Source: Streptomyces roseirectus
GTDB lineage: Bacteria; Actinomycetota; Actinomycetes; Streptomycetales; Streptomycetaceae
Reading direction: 5' to 3'
DNA length: 64,000 nucleotides
Assembly: GCF_014489635.1 (NCBI RefSeq)
Contig: NZ_CP060828.1
Coordinates: 5,060,001 to 5,124,000, forward strand
How positions within the stretch are numbered: the first letter of the stretch is position 1; every line of letters begins with the position of its first letter. Shown here piece after piece: positions 47,292 through 55,743 of the stretch. The notes under the pieces were generated by a model. The model had not been told where the DNA came from, searched no databases, and saw nothing but the letters and a program-made list of their open reading frames with translations. The translations under genes were made by a program, and so were the position numbers.

Positions 47292-47987
47292 TCAGCTCGC
47301 GCGCCAGTACCCGAGCGCGTGCAGCCGGTCCTTGGCGACGCCGAGGTCCTTGCGGACGTACGAGGACAGGGTCCGCGTCGTCTGCGTGTCGCAGGCGATC
47401 CAGACGTACGGCGACGGCGTCGACGCGAGGAGGTCGGGCAGTTCGCGCTTGACGCGGTCGACCAACTCCCCGCGCGGGACCCGGCGTACGTCCGTCCGGA
47501 ACGGCAACTCCGGTTCCCCGCCCTCGAACCAGACGGTCACGGGTACGGAACCCAGCGCGTCGGTCAGGGAGTTGATCGCGGGCAGCGACGCGGGGTCGCC
47601 GATCGCGAGGACGTGCGTCGGCGCCGGGACGGGCATCTCGAACCCGGTCCCCTGAACGGTCGCCTCGATGGTCTCCCCGGCCCTCGCGCTCCGCGCCCAC
47701 TCGCTCGCGGCCCCCTCGTGCAACGCGAACTCCAACGCGAACGTCCCGCCTTCCGGGTCCGGATCGACCAACGTGTAAGCCCGCTGGTGCGGCTTCCCGG
47801 CGTTCCGGAACCAGAGGCGGACCCACATCGTGGGATGCACCGGATTCGCCGCGAGCAGCCCCCCATCCGTCACACGCACCCGCCGGTACCCCTCGCTGAC
47901 CTCCTCATTCGCCGTCACGGTGAGCGTGAAGTCCTTCGCCCGCATCAGCTTCAGGACCGCGCCCTCCCACCCCCGACCCTGCGCCAT
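47292..47987 (-). CDS. Siderophore-interacting protein (ferric-siderophore reductase, SIP type)
   Basis: The 231-residue flavoprotein has the FAD-binding segment HQRAYTLVDPDPEGGTFALE and FALHEGAASEWARSARAGET. The NAD(P)H-binding half has VLAIGDPASLPAINSLTDAL, VWFEGGEPELPFR and YVWIACDTQTTRTLSSYVRK. It should reduce iron in imported ferric siderophores, releasing Fe(II). ATG 47987 follows GGTGGAGACGGT. An iron box lies 41-59 bp upstream of the start, so expression should rise on iron starvation. Confidence 0.9.
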   Translation of the reverse strand: MAQGRGWEGAVLKLMRAKDFTLTVTANEEVSEGYRRVRVTDGGLLAANPVHPTMWVRLWFRNAGKPHQRAYTLVDPDPEGGTFALEFALHEGAASEWARSARAGETIEATVQGTGFEMPVPAPTHVLAIGDPASLPAINSLTDALGSVPVTVWFEGGEPELPFRTDVRRVPRGELVDRVKRELPDLLASTPSPYVWIACDTQTTRTLSSYVRKDLGVAKDRLHALGYWRAS

Positions 47988-48027
47988 ACCGTCTCCACCC
48001 CTCACGTACGCTTCCTCCACGCCTAAC

Positions 48028-48046
48028 TTAGGCAAGCCTAACCTAA
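48028..48046. promoter_or_regulatory. Iron box (DmdR/IdeR-type operator)
   Basis: TTAGGCAAGCCTAACCTAA, read on the other strand as TTAGGTTAGGCTTGCCTAA, differs from the streptomycete iron-box consensus as I remember it at two central positions. It lies between the divergent SIP and acylase genes, 20 bp before the acylase ATG, and can regulate both directions. Confidence 0.85.
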
Positions 48047-48065
48047 AACCCGGGAGCTACCCAGA

Positions 48066-50933
48066 ATGACCACAGCCCTCTACCGCGACCCCTGGGGCAT
48101 CCCCCACCTCCGCACCCAGACCCCTGCTTCCCTCGCCCACGCCCAGGGCCTCACCACCGCCCACGACCGCCCCTGGCAACTGGAACTCGAACGCCACCGC
48201 GCCCAAGGCACCTCCGCCACCTTCCTCGGCCCCAACGCCCTCCCCTGGGACACCTTCGCCCGCCGAGCCCGCCTGATGGACACGGCCCGAAGATGCTTCG
48301 AGCACTTGGAGGAGACGGATCCGGAGACGGCGGAGTGGGTGCGGGCTTATGTGGCGGGGGTGAACGAGGGGTTGGGGGTTGCGGGGGAGAAGGACGCGGG
48401 TGCCCTGCGGGGTACGCCGGGAGGCGGGGGCGCGCGGGGCGCGGGGGCTTCCGGGGGCGTATCGGGAGGCGAGGTCGCGCAGGGCGCGGAGGGTTCGGAG
48501 GACGTGGGGGTTTCGGAGGGCGCTGCGGGAGGTGAAGTCGCGCGGGGCGCTGAGGCTTCGCGGGTCGGGCCGAGGGTCGGGAGCGTCCGGGGTGCTGCTG
48601 CTTCGGGGTGTGTTGCGGGAGGCGGAGTCGCGCGGGGCGCGGGGGCTTCGGAGGGTGCTGCGGGAGGCGGAGTCGTGCGAGGCGCTGGCGCTCCGCGGGA
48701 TGTGCCGGGGAGCGGAGGCGCGCAGGACGCTGCTGCTCCGAGGGGTGTCGTGGAAGGTGAGGCCGGGCGGGACGCGGAGGCTGCTCCGGTCGTGGCGGGC
48801 CCGCGTGCCGAGTCCGCTCCGGCGGATCCGCTCACCACCCCGGCTCCCGCCGAACCGCCGCGCGCTGCCGCCGAGTTCGAGCACGCCAGTGCGGACCAGG
48901 CTTACGCCGGGCCCGCGTATGCCGCCGGGTGCGCTGGCGCCGGCTCGGTTCCGGCTTCTGTCGGACCCCTGCGCGCGTCCGCCGAGCCCTCAAGCACCGG
49001 CTCGGCCTTTGCGTTCGCCGTCCCGGCTTCCGCCGAACCTTCCCGGCCCGCCTCCGGTTTCGCTGCCGCCCCCCAGACTCCAGCCAAGCCCTCTCATCCC
49101 GCCTGTGAGTCCGAGCGCGTCGACGCAGCCCCGGCTTCCGCCGGATCCGCGCGCTCGGCCGCCGAGCCTCAAAGCACCGGCCCGGCCGCCGAGTTCGCCG
49201 CCGACTCCCCATACCCCGCCCCCGAGTTCGAGCGAGTCGGCCTTGTCCCCGGCGTGTGGGAGCCCTGGACTCCCCTCGCGATCTGGCTTTCCGTGCACAT
49301 TCTGTTCGCCGGGTTTCCCGCCAAGCTCTGGAGGGAGGAGGCGGTTCGGCATCTGGGGGAGGGGGCGGTGGGGTTGTTCGCGACTGATGGGCCGGCGACC
49401 TCTGGGAGTAATGGGTGGGTGCTGGACGGGAGTCGGACCGTGAGCGGGAGTGCGCTCATCGCGGGGGATCCGCATCGGTTCATCGAGGACCCCGGCATCT
49501 ATCAGCAGATCCGGCTGGCGTGTGACGAGTTCGACGTGGTCGGACTGGCGGTGCCCGGGGTCCCTGGGATCGCGCACTTCGGGCACACGGGAAAGGTCGC
49601 GTGGGCGATCACGAACGCGATGGCCGACTACCAGGACGTGTACCGGGAGAAGTTGAGGAGGACCGGCGCGGGGGTGGAGGCGCTGGACGCGGACGGCGTG
49701 TGGAGGCGGGTTTCCCGGCACACGGAACTGATCGAGGTGGCGGGCGAACCCCCCGTCGAGATCGAGGTGTTGGAGACCCCGAGGGGCCCGGTGATCGCGG
49801 GTGGGCCTGAAGGGCTGGACGACGCGACCCCGTTGGCGTTGAGCCTGCGTTATCCGCCGCGCGTGACAGGGGAGTTGGGATTCGGCGCGCTGCTGAAACT
49901 CCTGCGCTCGACGACCGTCGCCGACGTGGACGCCGCTTTGGACGACTGGTGCGAGCCGGTGAACGTCGTCCAGGCGGCCGACACCGCCGGAGGCACCCTG
50001 CACAGGGTCGCCGGCAGAGTCCCCGTCCGAGCGGAGGCGAACCGCGTCCGCGTGGTCCCGGCCTGGGAACCCGGCCACGACTGGACGGGCTGGCACGAGA
50101 TGCCGAGGGCCGAACTCACCGACGGCGCGGCGGTGATGGCCAACCAGCGGGGCCCGGCGAGGGAGTTGGGCGTCGAGTTCGCCCCACCCCACCGGGCCGA
50201 CCGCATCAGAACCCTCCTCCAGGAACGCCGGAAGTGGACCCCGCAGGCCCTGACGGCGATCCACATGGACACCCGACTCGCGTCGGCGGAACCCCTGTTG
50301 AACACCCTCGCGGCGCTGAAGGACCTCACCGCCCCGGCGAACACCCTGCGCACCCAACTCCTGCGCTGGAACCGCCACATGGACGCCACCAGCACGGCCG
50401 CCGCCTCCTACGCGTCCCTCCGCGGCGAGGTCGTCCGCAGACTCGCCGCCCACCCCGCGTTCGCGGACCTGAGGACCCCGCCCGCCTACCCCGACGTCCT
50501 CCTTCCGTGGCTCGCCCTCACCCCCCGGATCGGCTTCGCCCTCGAACACCTGCTGCGCGCCGAGGAGTTGTTCGGCATCGACCGCGAGTCCGTCGTCCGC
50601 GAAGCCCTGGAGGACATCGCGACCCGCCCCCGGCGAACGTGGGGCGACACCCACCGCCTGACCCCGTGGCGCGCCCTCCCGGACGACACGTTCGACCCGC
50701 CGCCCCTCTCCGGCGACCACGACTGCGTGCTGTGCACCACCGCGATCCCCGGCGTCACGGACCACGCCACGCGGGGCCCGGCGGCGCGCTACGTCTGGGA
50801 CCTGGCCGACCGTCAACGCAGCCGCTGGATCGTCCCCGACGGAGCCCAACTCCCCTTGTGGCTCAGGGGAGACACCGTCCCCGTGACCACCGACTGGAAC
50901 AGCTTGCGCAAGGAGCACGATGTACGTCCATGA
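48066..50933 (+). CDS. Penicillin acylase-family Ntn hydrolase with a 280-residue low-complexity insertion
   Basis: The 955-residue protein starts TTALYRDPWGIPHLRTQTPA like cytoplasmic acylases of the penicillin/cephalosporin acylase family; no signal peptide. The N-terminal nucleophile is Ser448 in TSGSNGWVLDGSRTVSG, followed by AGDPHRFIEDPGIYQQIRL, HTGKVAWAITNAMADYQDVY and ANQRGPARELGVEF. Between residues about 104 and 385, where relatives have a short linker, lies an Ala/Gly- then Pro/Ala/Ser-rich insertion. Without it the length (about 675) is normal. The iron box upstream and the coupled acyltransferase gene (14-base overlap) suggest a role in siderophore metabolism, for example removing an acyl group. 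Confidence 0.87.
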   Translation: MTTALYRDPWGIPHLRTQTPASLAHAQGLTTAHDRPWQLELERHRAQGTSATFLGPNALPWDTFARRARLMDTARRCFEHLEETDPETAEWVRAYVAGVNEGLGVAGEKDAGALRGTPGGGGARGAGASGGVSGGEVAQGAEGSEDVGVSEGAAGGEVARGAEASRVGPRVGSVRGAAASGCVAGGGVARGAGASEGAAGGGVVRGAGAPRDVPGSGGAQDAAAPRGVVEGEAGRDAEAAPVVAGPRAESAPADPLTTPAPAEPPRAAAEFEHASADQAYAGPAYAAGCAGAGSVPASVGPLRASAEPSSTGSAFAFAVPASAEPSRPASGFAAAPQTPAKPSHPACESERVDAAPASAGSARSAAEPQSTGPAAEFAADSPYPAPEFERVGLVPGVWEPWTPLAIWLSVHILFAGFPAKLWREEAVRHLGEGAVGLFATDGPATSGSNGWVLDGSRTVSGSALIAGDPHRFIEDPGIYQQIRLACDEFDVVGLAVPGVPGIAHFGHTGKVAWAITNAMADYQDVYREKLRRTGAGVEALDADGVWRRVSRHTELIEVAGEPPVEIEVLETPRGPVIAGGPEGLDDATPLALSLRYPPRVTGELGFGALLKLLRSTTVADVDAALDDWCEPVNVVQAADTAGGTLHRVAGRVPVRAEANRVRVVPAWEPGHDWTGWHEMPRAELTDGAAVMANQRGPARELGVEFAPPHRADRIRTLLQERRKWTPQALTAIHMDTRLASAEPLLNTLAALKDLTAPANTLRTQLLRWNRHMDATSTAAASYASLRGEVVRRLAAHPAFADLRTPPAYPDVLLPWLALTPRIGFALEHLLRAEELFGIDRESVVREALEDIATRPRRTWGDTHRLTPWRALPDDTFDPPPLSGDHDCVLCTTAIPGVTDHATRGPAARYVWDLADRQRSRWIVPDGAQLPLWLRGDTVPVTTDWNSLRKEHDVRP
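48375..49220 (+). repeat. Coding low-complexity expansion within the acylase gene
   Basis: Two blocks are seen. The first (about 48375-48800) contains degenerate copies of a phrase encoding A-G-G-x-V-A-R-G-A, with DNA GCGGGAGGCGGAGTCGCGCG or close variants near 48470, 48527, 48616 and 48660. The second (about 48830-49220) alternates Ala-Glu-Pro and Phe-Glu-like units (EFEHASAD, EPSSTGSAF, EFERVG). The reading frame is kept throughout. All other frames are open too, as usual in such GC-rich repeats. Confidence 0.75.
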
Positions 50934-51495
50934 ACAGCCCGTCCCCGGCTTCGGCACGGTCCGGATCCGCCCCCTGGACCCGGTCGGCGACGTCCGCACG
51001 GTCCACACCTGGGTCAGTGAGCGACGCGCCGAGTTCTGGGGCATGACCGGCCTCACCGAACCCCAAGTCACCGAGATCTACGCCCACATGGCGACCCTGG
51101 ACACCCACCACGCCTTCCTCGCCGAGCTGGACGGCACCCCGGTGGCCCTGTTCCAGCTCTACGACCCGGCGGCGGACCGCGTGGGCGAGTGCTACGACGT
51201 CCAGGACGGCGACGCCGGCGTCCACGTCCTGCTGGCCCCCGGCGAGCGCCAACCGGGTTGGTCGGCGGCCCTGTTGGGGGCGTACGCGGCGTACGTGTTC
51301 CTGACGCTGGGCCGGCGCAGGGTCGTCGTCGACCCGGACCCGCGCAACGAGAAGGCCGTCGCCCGCTTCCTGCGCCAGGGCTTCGAGGCGGGCCCGCTCG
51401 TCACACTCCCCGAAGTCGATTTGTCGGACGTCCACTTGCCCGCGAAACCGGCCCGACTGGCGTTCCTGAGGCGGGAGGTAGCCTTCCCCGGATGA
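50920..51495 (+). CDS. Siderophore-type GNAT acyltransferase (IucB/RhbD-like)
   Basis: The 191-residue product follows the IucB/AlcB/MbtK pattern: RIRPLDPVGDVRTVHTWVSE, RRAEFWGMTGLTEPQVTEIY, HHAFLAELDGTPVALFQLYD, VHVLLAPGERQPGWSAALLG and RRVVVDPDPRNEKAVARFLR. These enzymes acylate hydroxylysine or related side chains during siderophore assembly. It starts inside the acylase gene and lies behind the iron box, so it is probably iron-repressed. No NIS synthetase or monooxygenase is encoded in the window. Confidence 0.85.
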   Translation: MYVHEQPVPGFGTVRIRPLDPVGDVRTVHTWVSERRAEFWGMTGLTEPQVTEIYAHMATLDTHHAFLAELDGTPVALFQLYDPAADRVGECYDVQDGDAGVHVLLAPGERQPGWSAALLGAYAAYVFLTLGRRRVVVDPDPRNEKAVARFLRQGFEAGPLVTLPEVDLSDVHLPAKPARLAFLRREVAFPG

Positions 51496-51959
51496 CGCCG
51501 GAAGACCTCATCGCCCACTACTCCCTGGAGCCGATCCCCCGCGAGGGCGGCCTCTTCCACCGCACTTGGACCGGCCCGCCGGCCCCGGACGGCCGCCCCT
51601 CCGGCACCGCGATCGTCGCCCTCCTGCGCGACGGCGAGTACTCCGCCCTCCACCGCCTCCCCCACGACGAGACCTGGCACCACTACCTCGGCGCCCCCCT
51701 GGAGATGCTCCTGCTCGCCGAGGACGGCACCACGCGGACGCCGGTGCTGGGCCCGGACGTCCTCGGCGGCCAGTCCGTCCAGCTGACCGTGCCCGCGCGC
51801 ACGTGGATGGGTGCGCGGCCCCTCGGCGGCTGGACGCTCTTCGGCTGCACGATGGCCCCGGGATTCACCTATGAGGAGTACGAGCACGGGGAACTCGGCC
51901 CGCTCACGGAGCGTTACCCCGATCAAGCGGAGCGTATTGGGGCGCTGTGCAGGCCGTGA
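51492..51959 (+). CDS. DUF985 cupin protein
   Basis: The 155-residue single-domain cupin has DLIAHYSLEPIPREGGLFHR, ALLRDGEYSALHRLPHDETW (metal-binding His/Glu), HHYLGAPLEMLLLAEDG, VPARTWMGARPLGGWTLFGC and MAPGFTYEEYEHG. DUF985 proteins are sugar-binding-like cupins of uncertain activity. It overlaps the acyltransferase stop by four bases, so it may share the iron-regulated transcript. Confidence 0.85.
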   Translation: MTPEDLIAHYSLEPIPREGGLFHRTWTGPPAPDGRPSGTAIVALLRDGEYSALHRLPHDETWHHYLGAPLEMLLLAEDGTTRTPVLGPDVLGGQSVQLTVPARTWMGARPLGGWTLFGCTMAPGFTYEEYEHGELGPLTERYPDQAERIGALCRP

Positions 51960-52064
51960 GAGGCCGGGGCGGGGGAGTTGCCGGTGGGGCAAGCAGTGAG
52001 CGGAGGTGGGACCCGAGCCGTACGTACAGGGAGGAATGGACGCAGGGGGCAGTACGGAGGCGCA

Positions 52065-54179
52065 GTGAACGACGTGGGTGAGAAAGGCCGACCGGCGGGA
52101 CGGGTGATCGTGCGGCGCGGCCTGGTGCTGCTGGGCACGCTGCTGGTCCTGCTGCTCTTCACCGGCCCGGGACCGGCGTCGGCGCACGCGGCGCTGGCCG
52201 GCACCGACCCGGCCGACGGGAGCGTGGTCAAGACCGTCCCCGGCGAGGTCACCCTCAGATTCACCGAGTCCGTCGGGCTCCTGGACGACTCCATCCGCGT
52301 CCTGAGCCCCGAGAACCGCCGCGTGAAGACCGGCAAGGCGGGCCACGTGCCGGGCCGTTCGGACGCCGTGCGGGTCACCATGCCGTCCGACGCGGGCACG
52401 GGCACGTTCACCGTCGCCTGGCGCGTCGTCTCCGCCGACAGCCACCCCGTCTCGGGCGCCTTCACCTTCTCCATCGGCGAGCCGTCCGCGACGCTCGTCC
52501 CGGTCGCCGCGGGCCCGACGGAGAACCCGACCACCAACAGCCTCTACACGCTCACCCGTTACGCCGCGTACGTCTCCGCCGCGCTCCTCATCGGCACGGC
52601 CGTCTTCATCGCCGTCTGCCGGCCCCCGGACACCCGCGCGCTGCGCCGCCCACTGCGCGTCGGCGGCTGGACCCTCGCGGGCACGAGCGTCCTCCTGCTC
52701 CTGCTGCGGGCCCCCTACGAGGCCGGCACCGGCATCGCCGGGATCCTCGACCCCGCCGCGCTCTCCCGGACGCTCACCACCCGCCCGGGGCTCGCGCTGC
52801 TGGCCCGGCTGCTCCTGCTCGGCGTCCTCGCGCTGCTCATGTGGCAGAAGTGGTGGTCGAAGCGGGCCACGCTGAGCGCGGGCGCCGTCACCATCGTCGG
52901 CCTCGCGCTGACCTGGGCCGCCGCCGAACACGCCTCCGCGGGCATCCAGGTGCCGCTCGCGATGACCTCCACGGTGCTTCATCTCCTTTCCATGGCCGTA
53001 TGGTTGGGGGGTCTCACCTCCCTGTTCTCCGTGCTGAACCGGAGTTCTGTTCCGGTGCCCGCGCGCGTGATCACGGCCTTCTCCCGTACCGCCGCGACCT
53101 GTGTGGTCGTCCTTGTGGTGACGGGTGTCTACCAGTCCTGGCGAGGACTCGGCTCGCTCACCGCGCTCACCGAGTCCTCCTACGGACGGATCCTGCTCGC
53201 GAAGCTGGCGGCTGTCGTGGTGCTGCTGGCGGTCGGGGCGTGGTCGCGGGGAGCCGTGAGGCGGTTGACGGTGGCCGAGAGCGAGAGTCAGACGAGGGGA
53301 AATGCCGTGAGCAGTGCGGTGAGTTCCGCGGTGCGGGAGCGGGTGGTGGAAACGGTGGGAGCCGCCGGGGCCGGGGGCGCGGAGCCGTTGACGGCGGTAC
53401 CGGGCCCGAGGTCGGGCTCGCGATCAGATGTGGCTGCGGGTGTGGGTGCGGGTGCGGGCGCGGGTTCGGTCAAGTCGCGCCCGGCGTCGGCCGGTTCGGC
53501 GGACGAGGGCGCGGACCAGGCGCCGGACGCGGACGCTGACGGGGTCGCCGGTGAGGGCGAGGCCAGGGGCGCGCGCAAGCCGTCGGGCGAGGGCGAGTCC
53601 GGGACACCGGGTGACCGCACGGATGTCCCCGTCCCGCTGAAGTCCCTTCCCGACCCCGGCAGGTTGACGCCGGCCGAGGACGCGCACCGGCGTGCGCTGC
53701 GGCGGTCGGTGATGCTGGAGGTCGTCGTCTCGGTGATCGTCCTGGTCATCACGACGGTCCTCACGGGCACGCTGCCCGCCCGCGCGGAGGCGGAGGCGGC
53801 GGCGACCCCGGCAGCGGAGTCCGGCATCCTCACGACCTCCGTGACCCGGGTCCCCTTCAGCGTCGCCGTCCCCGGCACCAAGGCCCAGGGCACCGTCCAG
53901 ATCACCCTCAACCCCGGCCGCGTGGGCGCCAACTCCCTCGAAGCCGTCGTCTACGCGGCCGACGGCGGCTTCGCCACCGTCCCCGAACTCCGCATCTCCT
54001 TCACCCTCCCCACCCAGGACATCGGCCCCCTCGAAGCCAACCTCACCAACCGCGGCGGCTACTGGGCCGCCGACTCCCTCAACCTCCCCATCCCCGGCGA
54101 CTGGACCATGCGCGTGACCGTACGAGTCTCCGAGATCGACCAGGTGACGGTGGAGAAGAGGGTCCGCATCGAGAGGTGA
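52065..54179 (+). CDS. CopC-CopD fusion, copper uptake/resistance protein
   Basis: The 704-residue product has a signal segment (LVLLGTLLVLLLFTGPGPAS) ending before SAHAALAGTDPADGSVV, whose first His after cleavage is the CopC copper ligand, with a second in DSHPVSGAFTF. A CopD domain with eight membrane segments follows (about 165-415). A low-complexity Gly/Ala/Asp/Glu cytoplasmic stretch spans about 420-555, then a further membrane segment (VVVSVIVLVITTVLTGTLPA) and an external beta domain (FSVAVPGTKAQGTVQITLNP, LTNRGGYWAADSL). GTG 52065 follows CGGAGG. Confidence 0.88.
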   Translation: MNDVGEKGRPAGRVIVRRGLVLLGTLLVLLLFTGPGPASAHAALAGTDPADGSVVKTVPGEVTLRFTESVGLLDDSIRVLSPENRRVKTGKAGHVPGRSDAVRVTMPSDAGTGTFTVAWRVVSADSHPVSGAFTFSIGEPSATLVPVAAGPTENPTTNSLYTLTRYAAYVSAALLIGTAVFIAVCRPPDTRALRRPLRVGGWTLAGTSVLLLLLRAPYEAGTGIAGILDPAALSRTLTTRPGLALLARLLLLGVLALLMWQKWWSKRATLSAGAVTIVGLALTWAAAEHASAGIQVPLAMTSTVLHLLSMAVWLGGLTSLFSVLNRSSVPVPARVITAFSRTAATCVVVLVVTGVYQSWRGLGSLTALTESSYGRILLAKLAAVVVLLAVGAWSRGAVRRLTVAESESQTRGNAVSSAVSSAVRERVVETVGAAGAGGAEPLTAVPGPRSGSRSDVAAGVGAGAGAGSVKSRPASAGSADEGADQAPDADADGVAGEGEARGARKPSGEGESGTPGDRTDVPVPLKSLPDPGRLTPAEDAHRRALRRSVMLEVVVSVIVLVITTVLTGTLPARAEAEAAATPAAESGILTTSVTRVPFSVAVPGTKAQGTVQITLNPGRVGANSLEAVVYAADGGFATVPELRISFTLPTQDIGPLEANLTNRGGYWAADSLNLPIPGDWTMRVTVRVSEIDQVTVEKRVRIER

Positions 54180-54383
54180 GGCGAGGGGGACGAGGCAAGG
54201 TGTCGGAAAACCCGGCGCCGAGGGATGGGCCCAACACCGGGCTGGGGACGGGCTGGCCCGGCGTCCGACGCTGGCCTCGGCGGTTGGCGCCGGGTCTCGC
54301 GGGGCAGTCTTGGCGCTGGACTGGGCTCGGCGTGACGGTCTTGGCGCTGGTCTCGGCGGGGCGGGTTTGGCGCTGGTCTCGGC

Positions 54384-54578
54384 GGTTGGCGTCGGGTTTC
54401 GCGGGGCGGTCTTGGCGCTGGGCTCGCTGGGCGGAGTTGGCGCCTGGGTTCGTGGGGAGGGCGCGGCGTCGGTCTCGGCGGGGCGGGTTTGGCGCTGGGC
54501 GCGGGGTTGGCGTCGGGTTTCGCAGGGCGGTCTTGGCGCTGGGCTCGCTGGGCGGAGTTGGCGCCTGGGTTCGTGGGG
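54384..54578. repeat. 74-bp near-perfect duplication, period 121 bp
   Basis: Both copies start GGTTGGCGTCGGGTTTCGC and end CGCCTGGGTTCGTGGGG; only one base differs (G/A at the twentieth position). The following GGGCGCGGCGTCGG is shared too. This marks a recent local duplication. Confidence 0.9.
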
Positions 54579-54654
54579 CGGGCGCGGCGTCGGGCTCCGC
54601 GTCGAACATCGCGGAACGACCGGAACGAACCAACGCAGGTGCCCGGACGCCGCC

Positions 54655-54700
54655 AGGGGCGCGGGGAACTGCGCGACCAACCACAACGCACCCGCACCCC
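54655..54700 (+). repeat. Dispersed intergenic repeat, copy 3
   Basis: AGGGGCGCGGGGAACTGCGC, followed by GACCAACC and then CACCCGCACCC. Same element as at 11630 and 43258. Confidence 0.8.
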
Positions 54701-54744
54701 GCCCCCGGCAGAACCCCCCACCCCCTACCGCCCCCGACCACCCC

Positions 54745-55617
54745 TCACGCGGCCGTACGAAACACCTGCTCCACATGCCACTCCCGATACCCCGCAGCCA
54801 CAGCCCGCTCCCCCACCCGAGGCCCGATCAACGAGCGCCCGGCAAGCCCCGTCACCTGGGCCTCGGCAGCCGCCGTCCCCCCACTGAAGACCGGCGACAC
54901 GAGAATCCGATACCCGGCATCGAACCCGAGCACCCCCTTGTCGAACAGCTTGTGATGCAGCGAGCAGAGACAGAGCCCGTTGTCGACGGAGTCGGGCCCC
55001 TCGAACGCCCACCAGCGAACATGCGCCGCCTCAAGCCCGACAGGCTTCCCGCCAAGCTTCCCGTCGTACCCACAGAACGCGCACTGATGGCCGTACGCGG
55101 CAAGCACCAACTCCCGCATACGAGGATCCCGTTGCTGCCGCCGCCCGAACGAGTACCGCGCCGGTGAGAACGCCTCCTCAAGCCCGACCGCCTCGCACAA
55201 CTCCCCATGCAGCGACGGCGGAAAATGCCGCTCAAGGATCAACTGAACGAGCTGCCACAGCAGTTCGGGCCGCCGCCGCAACTCCCCTTGCAGCGAGGGC
55301 GCGAGCCGCCCCGTCGCCCCCGACTCCCGCAACAGCCGCACCCCGCTCCCGGGACTCTCGTCCCCGAGTTCGCTGCGCACCTCCCACACCCCGTCGTTGA
55401 CGAGGTGATGGAACGGATAGGCCGGCGTGGTCGGACGGGTGGGCCCGTACTCGGCCAGCAGCCGCTTCAACTCCCCTTCGACAGCGCTGTACTTGAGCTC
55501 GTCCTCGTCCTGCCGGAACCGCCCGAGCGCATACAGCAGCAGAAGCGGCTTGTGCGGCGCCCGCACCCCGTGCCGAGACCACTGCCGAAGCTCCGCCACC
55601 CGCTCAAGCCACTCCAT
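54745..55617 (-). CDS. Type IV restriction endonuclease: sulfur-binding domain plus HNH
   Basis: The 290-residue product has an N-terminal SBD-like domain (LRQWSRHGVRAPHKPLLLLY, LKRLLAEYGPTRPTTPAYPF, HHLVNDGVWEV) that in ScoMcrA-type enzymes binds phosphorothioated DNA. The C-terminal HNH nuclease has zinc/catalytic residues CAFCGYDG, LEAAHVRWWAFEGPDSVDNG and LCSLHHKLFDKG. It should cut DNA carrying dnd-type sulfur (or 5-methylcytosine) modification, a barrier to incoming modified DNA. It matters for the AICE, which carries its own cytosine methylase homologues. ATG 55617 is the first Met of the conserved domain. Confidence 0.88.
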   Translation of the reverse strand: MEWLERVAELRQWSRHGVRAPHKPLLLLYALGRFRQDEDELKYSAVEGELKRLLAEYGPTRPTTPAYPFHHLVNDGVWEVRSELGDESPGSGVRLLRESGATGRLAPSLQGELRRRPELLWQLVQLILERHFPPSLHGELCEAVGLEEAFSPARYSFGRRQQRDPRMRELVLAAYGHQCAFCGYDGKLGGKPVGLEAAHVRWWAFEGPDSVDNGLCLCSLHHKLFDKGVLGFDAGYRILVSPVFSGGTAAAEAQVTGLAGRSLIGPRVGERAVAAGYREWHVEQVFRTAA

Positions 55618-55743
55618 GCCCCGATCGTAATAACCACCCCCGCACCCCCCCCGAAACCCGGACGGCCCCGAAACCCGAACGGGCCCGGAACCACCAGGTC
55701 CCGAGCCCGTCACTTCAACGAGCGCCCCCTGCACCTAGGCCCC

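Larger units (their letters stand above)
54180..54744. other. Non-coding, duplicated sequence
   Basis: No gene is supported. A 74-bp segment is present twice (54384-54457 and 54505-54578, one difference), and degenerate pieces of it (GGCGCTGGTCTCGGCGG, TTGGCGCTGG) fill 54280-54400. On the - strand it would read as Pro/Arg/Ala repeats, which I do not accept as coding. The end carries dispersed repeat copy 3. Confidence 0.6.

Noticed and set aside
48057..49443. Alternative genes antisense or out of frame within the acylase gene
   Set aside because: All six frames are open in this low-complexity DNA; only the frame continuous with the catalytic domains is supported.
54059..54955. Proline-rich frames on the - strand and matching frames on the + strand
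   Set aside because: They are products of the duplicated GC-rich repeats and overlap the copCD and HNH genes; no start site is supported.
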